Below, piece by piece: positions 24,000 through 34,941 of a stretch of 64,000 nt of DNA. This DNA is from Heterocephalus glaber (lineage: Eukaryota > Chordata > Mammalia > Rodentia > Bathyergidae): the NCBI RefSeq assembly GCF_000247695.1, contig NW_004624842.1:4804509-4868508 (forward strand), in the 5' to 3' direction. The notes under the pieces were generated by a model. That model searched no databases. It saw only the letters and a program-made list of their open reading frames with translations, and was not told the DNA's origin. The position numbers and the translations under genes are program-made. The first letter of the stretch is position 1; each line of letters opens with the position of its first letter.

Positions 24000-24190
24000 C
24001 AGAAAAAGACTTACATTTAAATCTTAGCTATCTAACAGCAGGTCAATCAATTAAATTTCTAGATGCAGTTTTCTCTATTGCAAATGGAGACCACAGAGCT
24101 GCTTTAAGGAATAAATGAAACAATATGGTTATAAAGCACCAGCCCTCAGCCTGGAACAGAGCAGGTGTGTGATGTTAGTTCTCTTCTTTA
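24000..24190 (+). mobile_element. MIR relic
   Basis: CAGTTTTCTCTATTGCAAAT, GGAATAAATGAAACAATATG and AAAGCACCAGCCCTCAGCCT follow MIR order. Confidence 0.5.
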
Positions 24191-24517
24191 CCACATCGAG
24201 TACAGTTTGGGAAAACTGGCATTTGTATCCTTGTTCAAATAACCTCCCCACAACAAAGGAAAAAGCTATGGGCACAAAGAAGTCAATTAGAGAATCATGT
24301 AGCAAAAACCTCAGAATCAACCACAAATGGATATATAATGCCTACTTAATGGCTACGTAAAAGAGTAGAGACAATATAAAGGGGCTAGTAAACATGGAAC
24401 TGGCACTTGAAATTATTTTTGCTTATGTGAACTATGAAGCAATTTAAAAAAAAACTTATGTAAACATATTCAAAAGAGTAACAACTATGATTATTACTAT
24501 CAGAAATGCACCCCCAG

Positions 24518-24605
24518 GGCCGGGGATTTAGCTCAGTGGTTTTGACGCCTGCTGCGCAAGCACAAGGACCTGAGTTCGATCTCTGGTACCAAAAAAAAAA
24601 ACAAC
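24518..24605 (+). mobile_element. ID SINE
   Basis: GCTGCGCAAG subtype; the flanks agaaatgcaccccc and agaaatgtgccccc are a two-mismatch duplication. Confidence 0.88.
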
Positions 24606-24723
24606 ACAGAAATGTGCCCCCGATGGCCACATGGGCTCAAAAAGCATGGAATATTGGTAAACATGATCTGTCAGGGCAGTGGAACTAAGGGAATTTTCCC
24701 TTTTAAAAAAATATTAGAATTCT

Positions 24724-24817
24724 CGGCCAGGGATTTAGCTCAGTGGTGCCGCCGCCTGCCTTGCAGGCACAGGGTCCTGAGTTTGATTCCTTGGTACCAT
24801 AAAAAAAAAAAAAAAAA
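24724..24817 (+). mobile_element. ID SINE
   Basis: GCCTTGCAGG subtype; the flanks share gaattct. Confidence 0.88.
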
Positions 24818-24958
24818 GAATTCTAATAACAGTGTTAGAACATTGGAAGTATTAAAAAGAAAAAAGCTTAGAATTAGGTCAGATACATGAAGGGACATAG
24901 TAAATGGCAAGTGCTGTGCTGTGTTCAGGCTGCTTTCTGAAGGCCTGGGTGCAGGTCA

Positions 24959-25129
<171 letters not shown>

Positions 25130-25340
25130 TCACACATTCAACTTTTAACTAGAAACACCTGAGCCTGTGGCACTGCCTCAAAGCTCTCCAAGACTGTGTG
25201 GAGTGGTCCTTAGGTCACCACTGGATCCTACAGCAAGAGCTCACACTTGCAGCATAGGATGAGATGGGGCTGGGCCGCTGCTCACCAAGCACTATTATCT
25301 TACCCCGCCCAACCCTAAGTTATTCGGAGAAGAATTTAAG

Positions 25341-25426
25341 GCCAGGGATTTAGCTCAGTGGTTCTGGCACCTGCCTCAAAAGCGCAAGGTCCTGAATTCG
25401 ACCCCTGGTACAAAAGAAAAAAAAAA
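25341..25426 (+). mobile_element. ID SINE
   Basis: About 290 bp upstream of DYNLRB1 exon 2 and antisense to the gene; tail AAAAGAAAAAAAAAA. Confidence 0.88.
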
Positions 25427-26096
25427 TTAAATACCATTCTCTGGAGCATAGGCACATCCATGACTCACATATTCGGTACAGTTGAGGGGCAGGATTCTGA
25501 TTGGAAAAAAACCACAACCAAACAGTGGTTTCTAACAGGAAGGAGACACTTTGCAATTTGTGGCCCAAACAATACAACTGAGAACATTTCAGAGGAAGCA
25601 AAATGATCTTACGAGGATAGACTCAGTGACTTAATCTGCTGGCATCTGAGACGGTGTGACACATGGCACACAGCCACAGGAAATGTGTCCCAGAAGGGGT
25701 TTATTAGTCCTAATGGTCCACCAAACAGGGTGGGCTATTTTGGCACATGGAATTTGTAAACAGAAGGGACACTTAGATATCTGGGTTCTCATTGTGCCAT
25801 GCAATGACTTCTACATGCTTATACCTAGCTAGTTTTATCTTTTCCTCCACTCTACATCAGCTTGCCCCTGACCTCCTTTTTTTGCTGAAATACAACAAAA
25901 CGTTCTAAAACAACTGAGGCTTCAGCTCTTCTTCGAAGCCTTTATCGATTCCCCAACTCAATGGAGTCTTGCCTGCATGTGACCCCTCAAATCCAAGCCT
26001 TTGCCTATCTGGGACACATACCAGGCACAGCGTGTTTAATTACAAAGTCTCTACAATGATCTGCAGAGAAGGGGTTCCATAAAACAGTTGCTTAAA

Positions 26097-26293
26097 GCCA
26101 GGGACGGTGGCGCATACCTGTAATCCCAGCACTCTGGGAGGCTGAGGCAGAACTGTAAGTTTGAGCCCAGCCTGGGCAAATTTGTGAGTTAGCAAGACCT
26201 TGTCTCAAAATAAAAAATAAAAATGTCTGAGGATGTAGCTCAGTGTAAAGGCCCTGGGTTGAATCCTCAGTACTGTTAAAAAGAAAGAAAAGA
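26097..26293 (+). mobile_element. B1-ID dimer SINE
   Basis: B1 half, AAATAAAAAATAAAAATG linker, ID half ending TCCTCAGTACTG. Confidence 0.8.
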
Positions 26294-26319
26294 AAACAGC
26301 AACAACAACAAAAAACAGG

Positions 26320-26402
26320 TGCTTGGGGATTTAGCTCAGTGGTGCCTCCCCCTGACTTGCAATGCAAGGTGCCGAGTTTGATCCCTGGTACCAAAATAAA
26401 CC
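26320..26402 (+). mobile_element. ID SINE
   Basis: aaaacaggtgctt precedes it and recurs after the tail near 26,417. Confidence 0.88.
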
Positions 26403-26997
26403 TCCCCAAAACCCACAAAACAGGTGCTTAACTGAACTAGGCTTAACTCTTCCTATGGCTGGAAACTGATAAGTGTGCTTGTTCTGGTGGCCCCTTCCAG
26501 ACTGGTCCAGAGACCAGTAAAGAAGGTCCTCAAAGGCTGAGAACTGTTGGAGACAAAAGCTCCATGCACCAAAAGAGAATGGTTTCCCACTCCCAGGGAA
26601 TAGGGGAAGGGAGGGTAGATTCTAAACATTGGGTAGAGACAGCACAATGAATTATTGTTTTTCTGGAAAGCACAAAGCTGACAATCCAGTCACTACCACC
26701 CACTCCCTAGTGATGTAAGAATACTCTCAAATGCTAGAGGGAAGGGCAAACAAGTTACTCCCACAAAATGGCAAATAACATGATGTCCCTAAAATCTAGT
26801 CTGGGTAAAAGGACAGAGCTGGCTCTGTGGACATGAGAGTAGGATACAGAGGGTCATGTGTGTCTAAGGTCCTAAGTCATTCAACAGACTTTCACTGAGC
26901 TACTATGTGCTGGGTGCTATTCTGGAGGGGAGGAGTAAGTATAAAGGTCAATGCTGTACAGTATTCGTCTGACCTGATCACCTTCCTGGAAACTCAT

Positions 26998-28382
26998 CTT
27001 TTTTCAATTTTTAATTTGTACATATTTTCCATACACAGTGCTCCCATTCCCCTCCCCTCCCTTTAATCTTTCCCCATTTACAGAAGCTTTGTTTCCATCT
27101 ATTCTTTTTTTACCCTCCCCCCCATTTCCCCTTCCCATTTGAACATGTTCTTCCTACTTCCCAGTATCTATCCCGTTTTGCTCATTTACCCTTAGGGTTT
27201 CTCACACAAGAAAAACAATGTGATATTTAAACGTGTATGTTTTATTTTACTTAAAATTATTGTCTCAAGGTGCATCCATTTACCCACAAATGACTCAACT
27301 TTATCTGCTGAGTAGTACTCCACTGTATATAAACACCACATTTTCTTTATCTATTCATCTGTTACTGATGGCCATATGGGCTGTTTCAAAGATTTAGCTA
27401 TTATAAATTGTGCTGCTATAATCATGGGTATGCATATATCACTGTGCTATGACGCTTTTAACTTTTTTGGGAAGATACCTGTAACTGGCACAGCTGGATC
27501 AAATGGAACCTCTAGTTTTAGTTTTTTGAAGAATCTCCATACTGATTTACACAGTGGTTGCACCAGACTACACTCCCACCAACAGTGAAGAAGGGCTCCT
27601 TTTTTTCCCCCACAGCCTTACCATCATTTGTTATTGGTTGATTTCCTGATGATAGTCATTCTTTCTGAAGTGAGATGGAATCTGTGTTGTTTTAATCTGC
27701 ATTTCTCAATTGACCAGGGCTGTTGAGTATTTTTTCGTATATTTATTTGCTGTTGTATTTCTTCATCTGAAAAGTGTCTATTCATTTCAGATGCCCATTT
27801 TTGGATTGGGTCTTTGAATTTAAGGGGGTCTGACTTTTTTTTTTGAATTCTTTATATATTCTAGGTATTAGTCCTTTGAGGAGTAGCTGGCAAAACTTTT
27901 TTTCCCATTTCTATGGGTTGGTTGTCTTTTCACTCTGCTGGTGGTTTTCAATTTGATTCTAATTGTTGATTCTTTGTAATATTTCCTGTGTCAATGGAGT
28001 TTTGTATATAAAGTCTTAGCCTATATCTATGTCTTTAAGAGTTTTAACTATTCTATTTTCCCGTAGATTAAGTGTTTCTGTTCTAATATTTAGATCTTTG
28101 ATCCACTTCAATTTTCGTTTAGTGCACAGTGAGAGATACTGGTCTAATTTTGATCTTTGGCATGTGGAAAGGCAGTTTTCCCATCTATTAAAGAGAGTAT
28201 CTTTCTTTTAGTGAATGTGTCTGTCCCCTTTGTCAAAGATAAAGTAGCTGAGTGAACTTGGAGTTGTTTCTGCATCTTCTAATCTGTTCCACTGATCATC
28301 AGATCTGTTTTTTAGTTTTTTGTTTTCTGCCAGTACCATGCTGTTTTTATCATGGTAGCTTTGTAGTACAACTTCAAATCTC
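26998..28382 (-). mobile_element. 5'-truncated LINE-1 in DYNLRB1 intron 1
   Basis: The perfect 14-bp duplication tcctggaaactcat (26984-26997 and 28383-28396) flanks 1.4 kb of minus-strand L1 3' sequence, related to the L1 at 3.6-5.7 kb. The T-rich left end is the complement of the tail. It lies in the same orientation as DYNLRB1. Confidence 0.8.
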
Positions 28383-28666
28383 TCCTGGAAACTCATTTTA
28401 AGGAAATAATCCAAAATAAGAACAATGCAGCAAGATGTTTGCTGTAGTGATACCTGCAATAGCAGAAAAGAACTAAAAATGCTACCAAATTAGAGAAAAG
28501 GCCAAGTAATTAAGGAATATCAATTACAAAAATAAAGTACACACATTAACAGTGGTTACTGGACTATCAGATACCACCGCAAAAGGCCTACGATAGAATG
28601 TTAAAATAGCAAAATGCAAAAATAAAGTGCCTGGTGCCTGCAATCACATAAAAATAAGAAGGCTAT

Positions 28667-28757
28667 GGCCCAGGGATGTAGCTCAGTGGTACAGTGCCTA
28701 CCTGGCAAGCACAAGGCCCTGAGTTCGATTCCCAGTACTGGAAAAAAGATTTTAAAA
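28667..28757 (+). mobile_element. ID SINE
   Basis: GGATGTAGCTCAGTGGTACA subtype with CCCAGTACTGG end. Confidence 0.8.
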
Positions 28758-28905
28758 AAGAAGCTGAAGTAGGGGGATCACTGTGAGTTTGAGGTTAATG
28801 TGGGCTAACATAGTGAGTTCAAGGCAAGCCTGGGCTACATAGTGAGTTCAAGGCCAGTACACAGTGAGACCTTGTCTTGAAAAACCCCCAAAATGAAAAC
28901 CAAAA
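28758..28905 (+). mobile_element. B1 SINE with three internal units
   Basis: The usual duplicated module of about 29 bp appears three times (GTTTGAGGTTAATG, GTTCAAGGCAAGCC, GTTCAAGGCCAGTA), each followed by a related ..ACATAGTGA-type end. The 5' part is truncated. Confidence 0.65.
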
Positions 28906-29009
28906 CAAAAACTCAGGAAAGAGAGCTAAAACTAAAGATGTAAGAATCTAAGTCCAAAACATGTCCCAGAAGATGTAGTGGGGCTGAACTGAAAAAAGAT
29001 GAAATTAGC

Positions 29010-29530
29010 TCAGACAGCTATTCATTAACTATTTGGCATCTTCTATGTGCCAGAAACTGTTTAAGGCTGGGGGATACTGTGGTGAACAAATAACAAAAAG
29101 TCTGCCTTCATAAAGCTGATATTTACATGGGGTAATTTGTGGGGAGTAATTAGACATTAAACAATAAAAAAGTAAAACACAAATGTACATTACAGGATAT
29201 TTTAAACAGGATGGCCAGAGAAGGCCTCACTAAGGTGACAGCTAAGTACAGATCTAAGGGAAAGCAGGAGCAAGCCATGTGGATTTCTAGGGAGAGGATT
29301 CCAACCAGTACAAACACTTGGTACAAAGTACAACTTGGGCTCGTACAGTGTCCGAAGTGTTCAAGGAAAAGCAAAAGAGCCAGTGTGGCTCCAGTACAGT
29401 GTGCAAAGGGAAGGGCGGTGGCTGTGAGCCAGGAGCAGATCACAGCCAGCCTGGCAGACCAAGTCACAATGTGGGATTTTACTTGGGATGATATGTGGAG
29501 CCACCAGGAGGTTGTGATAACAAGGGAGGA
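29010..29530 (+). mobile_element. Ancient mammalian repeat (L2/MIR age, family unsure)
   Basis: TCTATGTGCCAGAAACTGTT, GGATACTGTGGTGAACAAAT, AGAGAAGGCCTCACTAAGGT and AAGCCATGTGGATTTCTAGG occur in the order known from a widespread old mammalian repeat. An open stretch of about 108 codons here has no other support. Confidence 0.45.
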
Positions 29531-29867
29531 CATCTGAAGCTGCTAAAGGCTGGCTCTGGCTGCTGTGCGGAAAATGGACTGAGGGAGCATAAAGCCTGTT
29601 TCGAGCCTTGGTGCATGGCATGTGCTGCTCCCTGTCTGAGGATACAAGCTCCCTGACATAACTCCCAGTTTCAGCTTGTGGGCCTCTGATGGGAGACCTC
29701 CTTTAAAACCAGCCCCTCTCCAGGTGCCTTTGGCACTCAGCCTTCATAGGACTTATCACAGTGGAGTATAACTTATTTTACATTCACTCCAGATGCAACG
29801 TACAGAAACCCCTTAGTTTCAGTACCAGGCACAGGACAGACTCTACACTTAAGGAAAACATAATAGC

Positions 29868-30048
29868 TGAGTAGGGTGGCAGAGGCCTGCAATCCTAGCA
29901 CTTTGGGAGGCTGAGGCAGGACGATCTCACATAGGAGTCCTGCCTGGACAACTGAGGGAGATCTTGTATCAACATAAAAGATAAAAAGGGGGTGAGGGGG
30001 CTTAGCTCAGTGCAAAGGCCCTGGTTTCAAACCCTTTGACCCATAAAT
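29868..30048 (+). mobile_element. B1-ID dimer SINE
   Basis: B1 half then GGGGCTTAGCTCAGTGCAAA type ID half. Confidence 0.7.
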
Positions 30049-30294
30049 AATTAACAGCATCTCTGAAACCATGTTTCATAAAAATCAACCCTTTTAAGTA
30101 CAGGGGTGAAGATATATGTAACAATGTAACAAAGAGCTAAAGTTTAGGTGACCCTAGTCTAATAGAACCAGACATGGAGATCTGGTTCTTTAAGAAATAA
30201 GCACACACTTATCCGTAACAGGACACACAGGTAGGTATTTATATACTCAAGACCTCCTATGGGTTATGCATTGCTTTCTGACATACGCTCCCAT

Positions 30295-30410
30295 CTGAAC
30301 CTCTTATTTACCTTCCAAGATTACTATAATCTCCATTTTACAGATGAGCAAACTGAGGTTCAGAAGAGAGAAAGGTTTTCCCCAAGAAAACAAAGCAGGT
30401 CCAAAGGAGA
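30295..30410 (-). mobile_element. MIR relic
   Basis: CTCCATTTTACAGATGAGCA then AACTGAGGTTCAG is the reversed MIR core. Confidence 0.55.
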
Positions 30411-30416
30411 GCTAAA

Positions 30417-30640
30417 GGTGGGTGTGGCAGGATGTACCTATAATCCCACCACTAGGGGGGGCTGAGGTGGTAGGATCACTTGTCAGAGTCTAGGACAGTG
30501 ATGGGGAACCTTTTAGAGCTTTCAATGATACAAACAGCCCACTGTAGTACACGTGCCACAGGTTTGCCACCACTTCTCTAGGGAGTTTGAAACCAGCCTC
30601 CGTTGGGAGCAATGCTACGTAATTCTAGGGAAAAAATCAT
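30417..30640 (+). mobile_element. B1-type SINE interrupted by a hAT element
   Basis: The left part, to GGTAGGATCACTTG, continues at 30,584 with GAGTTTGAAACCAGCCTCCG, the next B1 segment. Confidence 0.65.
30496..30575. mobile_element. Short hAT-type element nested in a B1 SINE
   Basis: The left end cagtgatggggaacctttta and the reverse-complemented right end AGTGGTGGCAAACCTGTGGC form inverted repeats of the same family as 59599-59822. The 8-bp flanks gtctagga and ctctaggg agree at 6 of 8. B1 sequence continues on both sides. Confidence 0.65.
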
Positions 30641-31858
30641 TTGATTAGGCCTAGTTCTTCCACCTACAGGCCAGCTATGGCATTCTGAGACAGAATTCCA
30701 TTTTGGCCTCGGGTCACAACTGAAACCTTAGTGATCCCGTGATGCTGTGATGCTCTAGGGCAAGACCACACCTGTGGGAGACACCCTGAGGGGAACCAAA
30801 TCTTCATCTGCATAGTTCCTCATTGTTCTTAGATTTCCACTGCCCCCCCCCCCGTCTTTTGTTACACCTTGTTTATCTCAATGTGAAGTACTGAAATCTA
30901 CATATTCATTTGTTACATTTCCCACGTACTGAAGAAAAGGTGCTGCAAGCTAGGAGTTTTTGTCTTTGCTGCTCAGAGAAGCACTGATCAGACTCAAAGC
31001 TCAGCTTTTTCTCAAAGTCTCATTTGTCTACCTTTCCTGTAATTCGCTGTGTGCTGCCGTGGCTCACGGGAGACTAGGACCCACTGCAGAGGTTCTAGTA
31101 ACGTCCCTTTCCCCTGTTCCCTACAAGCTTGGGTAACACAGCAAGATCCTGGCTCAAGAAGAACAAAGCCAAAAAGCTGACCAGTAACAAGTGGTGAGAT
31201 GCCTGCCCTGAGGGGACTTATATCCTAGTGGAAGAGACTTAAAAAACATTTGGGAGGGGTGGGTACAGGGATGATGTGGGGGTTAGGGATTGAGGACACT
31301 GTTTGGGTACTGACAGGAACATCTAAAGAGGTAATCTATAAGTAAAGAACTAGAGGACGACAAAGAAATACATTCTAGTCAATGGGGAAAGAAGACAAGT
31401 TTCTGAATTCTCCAGCTCCCAAATGCATGTGGCCAACAAATGGAACACAGCACAGCAATAAAGCTCCAGGGTTATTTACTGGCTCAGCATAGGTGGAATA
31501 ACTATATGAAGCAAAATGATTCATGAAAGAAACATGACCAATTTGTCTACTAAATATAAAACCTTAACTTCTGCAAAACAATAACAAACAGGATAGAAAA
31601 ATATGTGCATCAAATATAACAAAGGAGTAATTGCTAAAACATCATATAGTGATTAAGAAAGATAGCAAACATCCAGTAGGCAGAAAATACACCAATGATA
31701 AATGATACACAGAAAAAGATCATTCCTTGTAAAGAGAGAAATAAAAATATCATAGCAATACTGGTTTCTTTTTTAAATGTATTGTGGCAAAGACTTTTAT
31801 AAAAGCAATCTACTAGGAAAGCAACACAATATACTATAAGAACTGTAAAAGTGTTACC
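30641..31858. other. DYNLRB1 intron 1, no feature recognised
   Basis: Unique or unrecognisably old sequence with a short poly(C) at 30,844-30,854. Confidence 0.45.
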
Positions 31859-32006
31859 TTTTTTTTTTTGGCGACAGGGTCTTGCTACGTGGTTCAGGCT
31901 GGCCTTGAACTCACTATATAGTCCTGGCTGGCCTCAAACTCACTTCGATCCTCCTGCCTCAGCCTCCCAAGTGCTGGGATTATAGGCCTGTGCCACCACA
32001 CCCGCA
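31859..32006 (-). mobile_element. B1 SINE
   Basis: Complete minus-strand B1; an (AAAAC)n run follows at about 32,028-32,056. Confidence 0.85.
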
Positions 32007-32209
32007 CACACAAGTATTGCTTTTATGAAAACAAAACAAAACAAAACAAAACAAAAAACTCAACAGAACATTATGGGTTGTAGAAAGCTTCCATTTATGT
32101 AATGAAAAAAGGAGGAACGTATATATGCTTGTATAAATACACAAGAAACTAAAAATGGTTGTTTCTCAAGGAGACTAAAATAGGGGTCAGAGTTGCTGAA
32201 AGACTTTCT

Positions 32210-32287
32210 TTTGGTACCAGGGATCGAACTGGGGACCTTGCACTTGTGAGGCAGGCGGCGGAAGCACTGAGCTAAATCCCCGGCCTT
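32210..32287 (-). mobile_element. ID SINE
   Basis: Short T run, ggtaccagggatcgaactgg to ccccggcc; flanks gaaagacttt and ggaagacttt. Confidence 0.88.
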
Positions 32288-32837
32288 GGAAGACTTTTCG
32301 CTCAGAATATTATATATATTACTGTGTACAAGTATTCTGTTAAAAATTGTAGCAACATGATGTGAAAGATAAAGTTACATGTATTTGAGTCATTATTACG
32401 TTTTTAATGATGTGGAGGCATTTTTTGTGGTGTAATAATGAAAAATGCAGAACAATTCTATATTCAAGGAGTTAAAAAAAGGTCTTTGCCAATTTTGTAC
32501 AAGTGGTGAGGAAATAAGAGGAAACTACACCCTGCAAAGGTGTAAAGGAACCCACGGCTGCAATCAAAGCAGAAGGCTTTGGGCTCCCCAAGGGTAGACC
32601 CCGCCCGTTCATGACTCACATACTCAATCTGAGCGGCTGGAAAAAGTTACACTGACAGAGGGGCACTCAAACTTCTCGAGTTTAAGTCCACTGTCACCAT
32701 TTCCTGAGGCAAAGCTTGGCTTTAGATTCCAATGTGTAAGATGTTAATTGTCACATCTACCTCAGAGCTGTGAGAAGGAAAGACAAAACACAAAAAGCGG
32801 TGCCTGTCACCTACTGAGCTTCCAGGAAACACTACTT

Positions 32838-32923
32838 ACTTTTTTTTTTGGTACCGAGGATCGAACTCGGGTCCTTGCACTTGCGCAGCAGGCAGCAAAA
32901 CCACTGAGCTTAATCCCCGGCCC
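32838..32923 (-). mobile_element. ID SINE near DYNLRB1 promoter
   Basis: aggaaacactactt is present on both sides. It lies at the edge of the CpG-rich block, about 300 bp inside intron 1, sense with DYNLRB1. Confidence 0.9.
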
Positions 32924-32939
32924 AAGGAAACACTACTTT

Positions 32940-33420
32940 CAAGGTTGGGGTCCCGCAACCCTAAAGCTAGGCCGCAGGAGTCCAAGCACAGAAGCACCAG
33001 CTCCCGCTTCCGGGTAAGAGGCTGCCGCTTCCGGCGGCCCCGCCTCGGGCCAGGTCTAGAGGCCCGCGCCGCCAGGGTTCCGCCCTCTAGTTGGCTCAGG
33101 CCCGGCCTGACCCTGCCCAGCCTCGCAGACTCCTCTCCTTGTAGCTCAGAGACCCCAGTGAAAAATAGATGGCCACTGTGGGGTACAGGCAGCCTCTAGA
33201 CCCAAACTCTCGTGGACACTCACCATCTCCGGCCGATGCGGTAGCTCCGCGTCGCCAACACTCAGCCCGGTTCCGTACCTTTCTGCGCCTGCGCACAGCT
33301 CCCTGTCGAAACGGACTGCTTTGGTAGCCTATCAGGAGCCAGCGAAGGAAGTGGGGCGGGCGAGAGAACTGATGTACCAGCTCCGTCAGGGCTCGTGGAT
33401 AATTTGCTCTTTGCTGTCCA
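32940..33420 (-). promoter_or_regulatory. DYNLRB1 CpG-rich promoter with NRF-1-like site
   Basis: This stretch is strikingly richer in CpG and G+C than its surroundings and spans the ATG exon. TGCGCCTGCGCA at 33284-33295, about 60 bp upstream of the ATG, closely matches the palindromic NRF-1 consensus, which is typical of TATA-less housekeeping promoters. Two CTTCCGG motifs (ETS-type cores) lie near 33,006 and 33,030 inside the start of intron 1. No TATA box is apparent. The transcription start is inferred to lie around 33,250-33,300. Confidence 0.75.
33224..33226 (-). CDS. DYNLRB1: DYNLRB1 coding exon 1 (initiator ATG only)
   Basis: On the minus strand the sequence reads CCGGAG-ATG followed at once by the donor GTGAGTG, so the first exon contributes only the start codon. 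The next exon begins with GCA (Ala2). The rest of this exon is 5' UTR, extending upstream into the CpG-rich sequence. No other ATG-donor pair in this promoter gives the conserved AEVEE start, which fixes the choice. Confidence 0.92.
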
Positions 33421-33858
33421 AAAGCGAAAAGCAGAGGAGCACTTAAACTATGGAAAATTCTCAAGTCCGGCTGTGCCGAAAATATGCTGGTTTTGGAGTG
33501 CTGGAAGAAGCTTCATTCAGCTTTCAGTCGAGGTCTGAGATGGATCTGGACACCCTGGGTGGAGGGCAGTGCGAGAGTGTAAGGCTGAGAGCGACCGTTG
33601 CTGAGACTTTTGCACCCAGATTGAGGCAGAGAGGCGCGGAGCCAAAATACGTAGAAGACATAGGAAATTCTGAGGTTACAACTGGAGTCAGGTACAGTAT
33701 CTCTGGAGTCTGTAGAGCGACCCCTTGGGAATATTTCATGCAAGCTATGAGATAAATTAGGGCTAGCCTGGGCGTCGATGATTTAGGAATTTGAATTCAA
33801 TCCCACCTGGGTTACTTTGGAGGAGAGAGTTTATATCTCGGTGCTGTTTCGTTTTCTT

Positions 33859-33902
33859 ACCTTTAAAAGGGGATTTTCTCACCTTTAAAAGGGGATTTTC
33901 TC
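33859..33902. repeat. Perfect tandem duplication of a 22-bp unit
   Basis: Positions 33859-33880 are repeated exactly at 33881-33902. Each unit contains aaaaggggattttc. The pair lies about 600 bp upstream of the DYNLRB1 promoter. Confidence 0.9.
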
Positions 33903-34262
33903 AGAATCTATATTGACCCATTTCCCACTGTAACCTCCTCCTAAAGACCACAAAAATTTCTGGGCCTTGTAGCAGGAAATACATGCTGCATTAGTGAACC
34001 TTTGTGCCACGTTACTGTGCCCAGCACTTGGCATGCATTATCTCCAGTCGTTCAGCATAGTATAGCATCCCCATTTGACAATGTTCTTTGTTCCTGGCAC
34101 TGGAGCTTGTTTCTGAATCAAGGCTCTGAGCTCCAGATTTTCATCCCATGGTAGCCACACTTCAGTGGTAAAGGATCTGGTGCTCCTTCCAGGGGTGTCT
34201 ACATGGTAAAAGGACTGGATAGTGACTTTGTTAACCAAGAAACCTAGCAGACACTGTCTTAA

Positions 34263-34306
34263 ACAGACCGAGGTTATTTGTTTGTTTTTTACAGACCGAG
34301 GTTATT
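34263..34306. repeat. Direct repeat acagaccgaggttatt
   Basis: The 16-mer acagaccgaggttatt occurs at 34263-34278 and 34291-34306, with a T-rich 12-bp spacer (tgtttgtttttt). It resembles a target duplication flanking a minimal oligo(T) insertion. Confidence 0.7.
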
Positions 34307-34508
34307 AATGTTACTGGTAAATGGGACATATATTGATGCCATGTGCAACCACATATGTACGAAGGGCACATCACCTTCTGGTAATTTTCACAAAAATCCA
34401 CAGCCTTTGTCATAAGAAAATTAAACACAATCTAAGGGATATCTACAAGGAATCTGACCAGTACTCTTCAAAAATCTCAAGGTCATGAAAGACAAGGAAC
34501 TGTCCACA

Positions 34509-34529
34509 TCAGAGCTAAATCCCCAGCCC
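34509..34529 (-). mobile_element. ID fragment
   Basis: Only agagctaaatccccagcccc remains. Confidence 0.5.
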
Positions 34530-34558
34530 CTGACACACATTTCTTAGTCTCAGAGAAC

Positions 34559-34655
34559 AGGGCTGGGTTTAGCTCAGTGGTGCTGGCGCCTGCCTTGAAA
34601 GTGCAGGGTCCTGAGTTTGATCCCCAGTACCACAAAAAACAAAACAACAAAAGTC
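34559..34655 (+). mobile_element. ID SINE
   Basis: GGGCTGGGTTTAGCTCAGTG to CCCCAGTACC with an AAAACAAAACAAC tail. Confidence 0.85.
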
Positions 34656-34795
34656 CAGAGAGAACACCAGCTGGTCATCCATAGCTGGGTCCCAGTTTGA
34701 TGTTTTGCTGGGATTTGAGTTAATGGTTAGTAGAAAGTTACTTATTTCCCATGTAAGGTTTCCTCATGCTGGGGGTATGGACGTCACCCCGCTTT

Positions 34796-34941
34796 GGTTT
34801 TTGTTTGAGACAGTCTTGCTGTATAGTTCAGGGTGACCTTGAATTCACTATGTTGCCCAGGCTGGCCTTGAACTCACAGCAATCCTCCTGCCTCAGCCTC
34901 CCAAGTGCAGGGATTATAGACGTGTGCCAGCATGCTCAGCC
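34796..34941 (-). mobile_element. B1 SINE
   Basis: Both internal units present; intergenic between ITCH and DYNLRB1. Confidence 0.85.

Noticed and set aside
24518..24605. tRNA gene suggested by A- and B-box-like motifs
   Set aside because: This and the other ID elements are tRNA-derived SINEs with A tails and target duplications, and they do not fold into full tRNAs.
29211..29537. 108-codon plus-strand open frame
   Set aside because: It lies in an ancient interspersed repeat whose wording continues across it.
33450..33755. 101-codon plus-strand open frame beside the DYNLRB1 promoter
   Set aside because: No recognisable domain. It most likely reflects G+C-rich promoter-flank sequence; divergent noncoding transcription is possible but not shown.
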